Assembly (NCBI RefSeq): GCF_001548475.1
Contig: NZ_LRUJ01000046.1
Location: 1 to 33,421, forward strand
Origin: Bordetella hinzii LMG 13501
GTDB lineage: Bacteria > Pseudomonadota > Gammaproteobacteria > Burkholderiales > Burkholderiaceae_B
Reading direction: 5' to 3'
DNA length: 33,421 nucleotides
Part shown: piece by piece, positions 28,250-33,421 of the stretch
Numbering within the stretch: the first letter of the stretch is position 1
Layout of the letters: each line of letters opens with the position of its first letter
The notes under the pieces: generated by a model
The model's input: only the letters and a program-made list of their open reading frames with translations
Database searches by the model: none
What the model was told of the DNA's origin: nothing
Position numbers and translations under genes: made by a program

Positions 28250-29143
28250 ATGGCCAAAGAGAACCTCAACGACCTGCAAGCCTTCGTGGCCGTGGCCCGC
28301 GAGCGCAGCTTCACCCGCGCGGCAGCCCGGCTCGGCCTGTCGCGTTCGGCGCTAAGCCATGCGATGCTGGCGCTGGAGGCCCGGCTGGGCGTGCGGCTGC
28401 TTACCCGCACCACCCGCAGTGTCTCCACCACCGAGGCCGGGGCGCGGCTGCTGGACGTGGTGGCACCGCGAATCGACGAGATCGAACTGGAACTGGGCTC
28501 GCTCGCGGCGCTGCGCGACAAGCCCGCCGGCACGGTGCGCATCACGGCGCACGACCATGCCATCACCACCGTGCTCTGGCCGCGGCTGCTGCCCCTGTTG
28601 CAGGACTACCCTGACCTCCACGTCGAGTTCAGCGTGGACTATGCCTTGACCGATATCGCGGCGCACCGCTTCGATGCAGGCGTGCGCGTCGGCGATCGCG
28701 TGGACAAGGACATGATTGCCGTGCGCCTGGCGCCGGCCTTGCGCATGGCCGTGGCCGCCTCGCCGGGCTATCTTGCGGGCAGACCGCTACCCAGGACGCC
28801 CCACGATCTGACCGGACACCGCTGCATCAACCTGCGGCTGCCCACGCAGGGCGGCTTGTATGCCTGGGACTTCGAGAAGGACGGTCAGTCCATCAACGTG
28901 CGCGTCAACGGCCAGACCACGTTCAACAATACCTTTTTGATGCTTCAGGCGGCGCTGGACGGGATGGGCTTTGCCTTCGTGCCGCTGGACATCATGCAGC
29001 CGCATATCGAGGCCGGCAGGCTGGTGCCGGTGCTGCAGGATTGGTGGCCGACCTTCCCCGGCTATCACCTGTATTACGCCAACCGCAAGCAGATCGCGCC
29101 TGCGCTGGCCTTGGTGATCGAGGCCTTGCGCTGGCACGCATGA
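28250..29143 (+). CDS. LysR family transcriptional regulator
   Basis: A 297-residue LysR regulator. The N-terminal helix-turn-helix, DLQAFVAVARERSFTRAAAR followed by LGLSRSALSHAMLALEARLG and LLTRTTRSVSTTEAG, is textbook. The C-terminal substrate-binding domain begins near GTVRITAHDHAITTVLWPRL and contains DAGVRVGDRVDKDMIAVRL. This belongs to the group that controls oxidoreductase/CMD/cupin operons divergently; the co-inducer is unknown. AAGGA lies 9-13 bases upstream, within an inverted repeat that may allow autoregulation. Confidence 0.93.
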   Translation: MAKENLNDLQAFVAVARERSFTRAAARLGLSRSALSHAMLALEARLGVRLLTRTTRSVSTTEAGARLLDVVAPRIDEIELELGSLAALRDKPAGTVRITAHDHAITTVLWPRLLPLLQDYPDLHVEFSVDYALTDIAAHRFDAGVRVGDRVDKDMIAVRLAPALRMAVAASPGYLAGRPLPRTPHDLTGHRCINLRLPTQGGLYAWDFEKDGQSINVRVNGQTTFNNTFLMLQAALDGMGFAFVPLDIMQPHIEAGRLVPVLQDWWPTFPGYHLYYANRKQIAPALALVIEALRWHA

Positions 29144-29180
29144 GCCCGCCAGGCGCGGCGCCGGGCCAAGCCCATCCTCG

Positions 29181-29209
29181 AAAAAAAAGCGGCCCGCCGG
29201 GCCGCCTTT
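29181..29209 (-). terminator. Rho-independent terminator of the ABC-hutG operon
   Basis: Perfect stem GCGGCCC / GGGCCGC (29189-29205) with a 3-nt loop, followed on the minus strand by eight T residues (29188-29181). On the plus strand only CTTT follows, so it works mainly for the leftward operon but may also aid the convergent LysR gene. Confidence 0.88.
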
Positions 29210-29256
29210 GCCTTGCCGGTAAACGCCGGCCCGCGTGCTTGCGGCCCTCGCCCGGC

Positions 29257-30204
29257 TTAACGCCAGGCGCTCAGGATGCGCCAGGCCAGGCGCGCCGCCA
29301 CGCGAGCGCCATGGTTGTCGATATCGAAATCCGGATTGGCCTCGGCCAGATCGGCCAGGCGCAGCTTGCCGCTGGCCGCCACCCGGGTGACGATGCGCTC
29401 GACCACCTCCAGCGGCACCCCGTAGGCAGCCGGCGCCGACACGCCCGGCATCACCGAAGCCGGCAGGACATCGAGATCCACCGTCAGGTAGACGTGCCGG
29501 GCTTGCGCCAGCAGGCGGTCCACGTCGGCCAGGCGCGCGGCCAGGTCCGCCTCGCGCATTTCCACATCCTCGACCCAGAAGGCGCCCACTTCTTCGGCAC
29601 GCGCGAACAGCGCGGCCGTATTGCTCAGGCGCGAGACCCCCAGGCAGGCGTACTGCAGCGGCAGGCCGCGCTCGGCGCACAGGGTGACGACCTGATCGAA
29701 GGGCGTGCCAGAGCTGGCCGGCCGGCCGGTGCGCAGATCGAAGTGCGCGTCCAGGTTCAGCACCAGGACCGGACCGGCATCCTCGCGCGCGTCCAGCCAT
29801 TGGCGCAGGCCCATGAAGCTGCCCCAGGCGATCTCATGCCCGCCGCCCAGGGCAAGGGTATGGGCCCCCGTGGCGAGCAGGCGCGCCACTTCGGCGGCGT
29901 AGCGCTGCTGGGCGCCCTCCAGATCGCCGTCATCGCAGACCACGTCGCCGGCATCATGCAGGATCTCCAGCCCGTGGGCGGGAATCCCCGCCAGCATGCG
30001 GCGGATGGCATGCGGCCCTTGCGCCGCCCCGGGACGGCCCTGGTTGCGCAGCACGCCGGCGTCGCAGGCAAAGCCCAGCAAGGCGGCTTCGCCCGCGCCG
30101 GGCTGGCGCCCGGCCGGCGCGATCACATGCGCCATGCGGCGCGTGTCGCCGCGCTCGCCGCTGTCATCGCGCGCGCGCCAGACAGGTGAGACGGCCGCGC
30201 TCAT
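29257..30204 (-). CDS. hutG: formimidoylglutamase (ureohydrolase family)
   Basis: Hydrolyses N-formimino-L-glutamate to glutamate and formamide in histidine degradation. A 315-residue arginase/agmatinase-fold enzyme. The dimanganese ligands are present: His123 in GGGHE, Asp152/His154/Asp156 in DAHFD, and Asp243/Asp245 in DLDVLP. GGGHE, in place of GGDH of agmatinase and arginase, plus the [10 protein letters not shown] ending, favour HutG over other ureohydrolases. Its start overlaps the stop of the ABC ATPase gene by four bases, so it is the last gene of a transporter operon; hutH, hutU and hutI are not here. A related guanidino hydrolase cannot be excluded. Confidence 0.85.
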   Translation of the reverse strand: MSAAVSPVWRARDDSGERGDTRRMAHVIAPAGRQPGAGEAALLGFACDAGVLRNQGRPGAAQGPHAIRRMLAGIPAHGLEILHDAGDVVCDDGDLEGAQQRYAAEVARLLATGAHTLALGGGHEIAWGSFMGLRQWLDAREDAGPVLVLNLDAHFDLRTGRPASSGTPFDQVVTLCAERGLPLQYACLGVSRLSNTAALFARAEEVGAFWVEDVEMREADLAARLADVDRLLAQARHVYLTVDLDVLPASVMPGVSAPAAYGVPLEVVERIVTRVAASGKLRLADLAEANPDFDIDNHGARVAARLAWRILSAWR

Positions 30205-30965
30205 GCCTGCGAACTCAGCACGGCTTGCAGAAACTCGCGCGTGCGCGGCTCGCGCGGATGGCTGAAAATGGTTTCCGGCGGGCCGGACTCCAGGATCACG
30301 CCACCGTCCATCACCGCCACCACGTCGGCCACTTCGCGCGCAAAGCCCATTTCGTGCGTGACCACCATCATGGTCATGCCTTCCTTGGCCAGCAGCTTCA
30401 TGACCTGCAGGACCTCGCCCACCAGCTCCGGGTCCAGCGCCGAGGTCGGTTCGTCGAACAGCATGACGTCCGGCTTCATGGCCAGCGCGCGCGCGATCGC
30501 CACGCGCTGCTTCTGGCCGCCCGACAGCGAGCCCGGCATGGCCGTGGTCTTGTGCGCCAGGCCCACCTTGGCCAGGAGATCATTGGCCAGTTGCTCGGCT
30601 TCGGCGCGCGACAGGCCGCGCAAGGTGCGCGGACCCACGGTGACGTTGTCCAGCACCGACAGATGCGGAAAGAGATTGAATGACTGGAACACCATGCCCA
30701 CCTGCATGCGCAGGCGGTTCAGCTGCGCCTCGGGCAGTTGCTTGCCATGGTCCAGCAGCGCATGGCCGCAGATCTCGATCGTGCCCTGTTGCGCCACTTC
30801 CAGCCCGTTGCAACAGCGCAAGAGCGTGCTTTTGCCCGAGCCGCTGGGCCCGATCACCACGACCACCTGCGAAGGCTTGACGTCGAAATCGATGCCGCGC
30901 AGCACTTCGTGCTCGCCGAAAGCCTTGCGCAGCCCCCGGATCTTGATCATTTCTTGCGTGCTCAT
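30201..30965 (-). CDS. polar amino acid ABC transporter ATP-binding protein
   Basis: A 254-residue ATPase of the GlnQ/HisP family. Walker [10 protein letters not shown] (39-47), Q-loop [11 protein letters not shown], signature LSGGQKQR (147-154), Walker B VMLFDEP (167-173) and switch His204 (VVTHEMGFA) are all intact. It energises import by the permease encoded just upstream, whose stop overlaps its start by four bases. The likely substrate is histidine or a related amino acid, judged from the linked hutG. Confidence 0.95.
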   Translation of the reverse strand: MSTQEMIKIRGLRKAFGEHEVLRGIDFDVKPSQVVVVIGPSGSGKSTLLRCCNGLEVAQQGTIEICGHALLDHGKQLPEAQLNRLRMQVGMVFQSFNLFPHLSVLDNVTVGPRTLRGLSRAEAEQLANDLLAKVGLAHKTTAMPGSLSGGQKQRVAIARALAMKPDVMLFDEPTSALDPELVGEVLQVMKLLAKEGMTMMVVTHEMGFAREVADVVAVMDGGVILESGPPETIFSHPREPRTREFLQAVLSSQA

Positions 30966-31630
30966 TGCACCATCCCTCCGGCGCGCAGGCGTTGCTCGAC
31001 CTTGCGCAGAATCATCGTGGTCACCGTCGTGAGGACCAGGTAAATCAAGGCGACCACCAGATAGGTTTCCAGCGAACGGTAGGACACGCTGATGATCTTC
31101 TGTCCTTCGTGCATCAGGTCATGGATGGTGAGCAGCGACACCAGGGCCGAGTTCTTGATCAGCGCGATGAACTCATTGCCCAGCGGCGGGATCATGCGCA
31201 CCACGGCCTGCGGCAGGATGATGATGCGCATGGCCTGCCCGGAGGACATGCCCAGCGAACGCGCGGCCTCGGTCTGGCCGCGGTCCACCGACTGGATCGC
31301 TCCCCGCACGATCTCCGACACATAGGCGCCCGAATAAATGCCCAGGCCCAGCACGCCGCAGGCGAAGGCCGGCAGCACGATGCCGAATTGCGGCAAGCCG
31401 AAGAACCAGATGAACAGCTGCACCAGGAGCGGCGTGCCGCGGAAGAACAGCAGGTAGGTGCTGCACAGGTTATAGATGACGCGGTTCTTGGGATTGAGCC
31501 GCCCCACCCCGACCAACAGGCCGATCACACAACCGAGCAGCAGCGCGCAGGCGGTCAATTCCACCGTGACGGCGGCCCCGCGCATCAGGGCGCCGAAGTC
31601 GGCGAAGACGGGAGCGAATTCCAGATTCAT
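30962..31630 (-). CDS. polar amino acid ABC transporter permease
   Basis: A 222-residue inner-membrane permease of the HisMQ/GlnP family, with about five helices. The HEAT-like start [20 protein letters not shown], the family segment [20 protein letters not shown], and the EAA loop [20 protein letters not shown] are all clear, followed by [20 protein letters not shown]. Start 31630 overlaps the solute-binding-protein stop by four bases (ATGA), which decides against the longer frame from 31651. Only one permease gene is present, so it probably works as a homodimer. Confidence 0.94.
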   Translation of the reverse strand: MNLEFAPVFADFGALMRGAAVTVELTACALLLGCVIGLLVGVGRLNPKNRVIYNLCSTYLLFFRGTPLLVQLFIWFFGLPQFGIVLPAFACGVLGLGIYSGAYVSEIVRGAIQSVDRGQTEAARSLGMSSGQAMRIIILPQAVVRMIPPLGNEFIALIKNSALVSLLTIHDLMHEGQKIISVSYRSLETYLVVALIYLVLTTVTTMILRKVEQRLRAGGMVQ

Positions 31631-32370
31631 TTGGCGGGAGCCTCGAACCACTTGTTCAGCAGACGGTCGTAGGTGCCGTCGGCCTTGATCTTCTTGAGCG
31701 CGGCGTTCAGTTCGCCGGTCAGCTCAGGCTTGGACTTGGGCACGGCGATGCCGTATTCCTCGGTCGTGATCTGCTCGGTCAGCACGGTCAGGTCCTGGGT
31801 GCTCTGCGCGAACAGCTTGGCGGCCGGCTTGCCGGTCACCGCGGCATCGCTGCGGCCGATCTGCACCAGGTTGAACATTTCCTGGTTCTTCTCGACTTCG
31901 ACGCGCTGCACCTTGGGATAGTTGTCGCGCAGGTAGTTCACCGACTTGGTCCCCACCTGCACCGACACCCTGCGGCCGTCCAGGTCCTTCAGCGTCTTGA
32001 CCGGACCATCCTTCTTGGTCAGCACGACCAGGCCGCCGGCATAGTAGGGGTCCGTGAAGTCCACCACCTTCTTGCGCTCATCGGTGATGTAGATAGCCGA
32101 GACCGCGATGTCGGCGCGGCCGGCCTGCAAGGCCGGAATCAGGCCCTTGAAGTCGATGTCGATCCACTGGATCTTCTTGCCCATGGCCTGGCCCAGGGCC
32201 TCGACCAATTCGATGTCAAAGCCGGTGCGTTTGCCGTCCTTGACGAACTCCATGGGCGGGAAAGTGGCGTCGGTCACGGCGCGGATGGTGTCTTCGGCAA
32301 AGCTGCTGGCGCTGGTCAGCGTCAGGCCCAGCGTCAGCGCGGCGGTCAGCAATTGGCGGCGAGTCGTCAT
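31627..32370 (-). CDS. polar amino acid ABC transporter periplasmic binding protein
   Basis: A 247-residue family 3 solute-binding protein. The signal peptide (RRQLLTAALTLGLTLTSASS, cleavage near SFA-E) is followed by AVTDATFPPMEFVKDGKRTG, FDIELVEALGQAMGKKIQWI, DITDERKKVVDFTDPYY-type segments and VQVGTKSVNYLRDNYPKVQR. The arrangement of ligand residues matches lysine/arginine/histidine/glutamine binders, but the ligand cannot be fixed. TAGGA lies about 10 bases before ATG 32370. It is the first gene of the binding protein-permease-ATPase-hutG operon. Confidence 0.93.
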   Translation of the reverse strand: MTTRRQLLTAALTLGLTLTSASSFAEDTIRAVTDATFPPMEFVKDGKRTGFDIELVEALGQAMGKKIQWIDIDFKGLIPALQAGRADIAVSAIYITDERKKVVDFTDPYYAGGLVVLTKKDGPVKTLKDLDGRRVSVQVGTKSVNYLRDNYPKVQRVEVEKNQEMFNLVQIGRSDAAVTGKPAAKLFAQSTQDLTVLTEQITTEEYGIAVPKSKPELTGELNAALKKIKADGTYDRLLNKWFEAPAK

Positions 32371-32404
32371 GGTGCGTCCTATCGTTCAGGGTTGGCGTGG
32401 TACT

Positions 32405-33139
32405 TCAGTGGGCCGCCAATCGGGCGGAAATTCGTTCGGCGGCCGCCACGGTCATGGCGGCCAGGGATTGGGTGCGGCCGGCCGCGCGGGTCGACGGCGC
32501 CATCAGGGTGATGGAGGCGACAGCCTGGGCCGGGCGGCGGAAGACCGGCACGCTCACGCCCCAGACGCCGGCGTCGACTTCGCTGTCGCTCATGGCATAG
32601 CCCTGGCGGCGGATGGCCAGCAGGTCGCGCTCCAGCGCGGCCAGGTCGGCGCCGGCCGCGCCGAGCTCTTCCAGGCGCGCCTGCAGGCGCGCGGCCGGCA
32701 TGAAGGCCAGCAGCGACTTGGCCGAGGCGCCCTTGACCAGCGGCAGGCCGCGCCCTTTCACAAAAGAGCAGCGCAGGGGGTGTTGGCTTTCCACCATGTC
32801 CAGGCAGACCGCCTGGTCCTTGACGGCCACCAGCAGGCCCACGGTTTCGCCGGACTCGGCCGCCAGGCGCGCCATATCGTCCTGCGACTCCTGGATCAGG
32901 AAAGACGATTGATCGAAACCGCGCGCCAATTGCACGCATGCCGGCCCGGGCCCGTAGCAACCGGCCTGCTCCAGCACGAACCCCCAGCGCTTGAGCAAGG
33001 CGATCTGGCGGTACAGCGTGCTTTGCGCCAAGCCGGTCTGCTCGGCCAGCGCGGCGATCGTCAAGGGGCTCTCATGGCGCGCCAGCGTGGCCAGTACATA
33101 CAGCACGCGGTCGGCGCCGCCAGCAATCTGTTCCTGCAT
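32405..33139 (-). CDS. IclR family transcriptional regulator
   Basis: A 244-residue IclR regulator: N-terminal winged helix GADRVLYVLATLARHESPLT and TIAALAEQTGLAQSTLYRQI, a linker, and the effector domain with ETVGLLVAVKDQAVCLDMVE and GRGLPLVKGASAKSLLAFMP, ending with VWGVSVPVFRRPAQAVASIT. ATG 33139 is preferred over TTG 33142. It lies 34 bases upstream of the binding-protein gene on the same strand, so it may be co-transcribed with the transporter-hutG genes and is the obvious regulator of them. In most bacteria hut genes are controlled by HutC, a GntR protein, so an IclR here is unusual. Confidence 0.9.
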   Translation of the reverse strand: MQEQIAGGADRVLYVLATLARHESPLTIAALAEQTGLAQSTLYRQIALLKRWGFVLEQAGCYGPGPACVQLARGFDQSSFLIQESQDDMARLAAESGETVGLLVAVKDQAVCLDMVESQHPLRCSFVKGRGLPLVKGASAKSLLAFMPAARLQARLEELGAAGADLAALERDLLAIRRQGYAMSDSEVDAGVWGVSVPVFRRPAQAVASITLMAPSTRAAGRTQSLAAMTVAAAERISARLAAH

Positions 33140-33278
33140 CAAAACCGTCTCTCAGACAGATATTCCGTGGCGACAGATTAGCTTTTTTTCTCAAAATTCC
33201 AATGCAACATTCCCGATTTATGAGAATAACTAGGTAAAACCCCAGTCAGATTTCTTAATTTTTGGGCATCCCAACATG
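33140..33278. promoter_or_regulatory. AT-rich upstream region of the iclR-ABC-hutG genes
   Basis: Three ATTCC boxes (33162-33166, 33196-33200, 33209-33213; GGAAT on the minus strand) and an inverted pair TTCTCA (33188-33193) / TGAGAA (33221-33226) fall within 65 bases. GACAGAT occurs twice near 33155 and 33172. These are candidate IclR autoregulation sites; IclR operators often contain GGAA-type half-sites. No clear -35/-10 pair is assigned. Confidence 0.45.
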
Positions 33279-33303
33279 AAAAAAGCCCCGCAAGCGGGGC
33301 TTT
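33279..33303 (-). terminator. Rho-independent terminator of the gene at the right edge
   Basis: Stem AGCCCCGC / GCGGGGCT (33284-33301) with a 2-nt AA centre. On the minus strand it is followed by six T residues (33284-33279). It lies 20 bases past the stop of the leftward gene entering from the right edge; on the plus strand only TTT follows. Confidence 0.88.
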
Positions 33304-33322
33304 GGACGGGTCGCGCGGCGCC

Positions 33323-33421
33323 TTAGTCGTAGGAATCCAGGCGCAGGCCCGACACACCGCGCACGGCGGGCGCGGGCGCCGCCGCCGGCTCGGCGGGCGT
33401 GCGCGGCGGTTCGGCCGCGGC
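33323..33421 (-). CDS. C-terminal end of an unidentified protein (partial)
   Basis: A leftward open frame enters from the right edge and stops at TAA (33325-33323). The 32 visible residues are an Ala/Pro-rich tail (EPPRTPAEPAAAPAPAVRG) ending VSGLRLDSYD. The good terminator 20 bases downstream supports it as a real gene end. Too little is visible to name a family; the gene body lies outside the window. Confidence 0.6.
   Translation of the reverse strand, partial: AAAEPPRTPAEPAAAPAPAVRGVSGLRLDSYD

Noticed and set aside
28006-28569. 187-codon minus-strand frame across the cupin/LysR gap
   Set aside because: It overlaps both divergent genes antisense, lacks motifs and covers their control region.

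Overview
The window is a GC-rich, densely packed chromosomal stretch of the kind found in Betaproteobacteria of the Bordetella/Achromobacter group (Alcaligenaceae). Indicators are the very high GC third positions, Ralstonia-like PhaB and phasin, many LysR/IclR/MocR regulators, DUF1800/DUF1501 and WxxGxW proteins, and short AT-rich islands confined to promoters. The genus is an inference from gene content and style; no rRNA or marker gene is present. I see no tRNA, rRNA, CRISPR array, insertion sequence or prophage gene. No gene-free stretch exceeds about 300 bases.

Left part (1-9.2 kb). The window opens inside an ABC-2 permease, followed by a phasin-like gene overlapping phaB (polyhydroxybutyrate metabolism) and a universal stress protein. 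Next come a WYL regulator with a glyoxalase-fold gene and a 19-bp palindrome between them, then a DoxX protein. A three-gene leftward operon (GNAT, azoreductase-like flavoprotein, AhpD-like protein) faces a MocR/PdxR regulator. A secreted WxxGxW protein with a 36-bp tandem repeat ends this part.

Middle part (9.2-24.6 kb). Here are a small secreted protein, an exported peroxiredoxin, YgiW-like and ArsC genes, and a CoA-transferase with apparently permuted domain order divergent from photolyase phrB. A small TPR protein follows, then an exported DUF1800-DUF1501 pair, glutathione peroxidase, an Lrp/AsnC regulator facing an EamA exporter, a GNAT gene with a split lipoate ligase (lplB-lplA), a DUF3298 lipoprotein, a second-type ClpP, an ArsR-SRPBCC pair with a probable leaderless autoregulated promoter, and a split short-chain chromate transporter pair.

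Right part (24.6-33.4 kb). This holds glutamate dehydrogenase, a leftward cupin-CMD-SDR operon facing a LysR regulator, and a leftward operon of polar amino acid ABC importer genes ending in formimidoylglutamase (hutG), preceded by an IclR regulator. The last bases carry the 3' end and terminator of one more leftward gene.

Shared themes are redox and electrophile defence (peroxiredoxin, glutathione peroxidase, glyoxalase, azoreductase, AhpD-like, YgiW, ArsC, chromate transport, photolyase) and many small regulator-plus-target modules. Nothing here is clearly a new defence or mobile system. The most unusual items are the CoA-transferase architecture, the split lipoate ligase, the hutG-ABC-IclR module, the terminator-like hairpin just before ygiW, and the leaderless arsR promoter.
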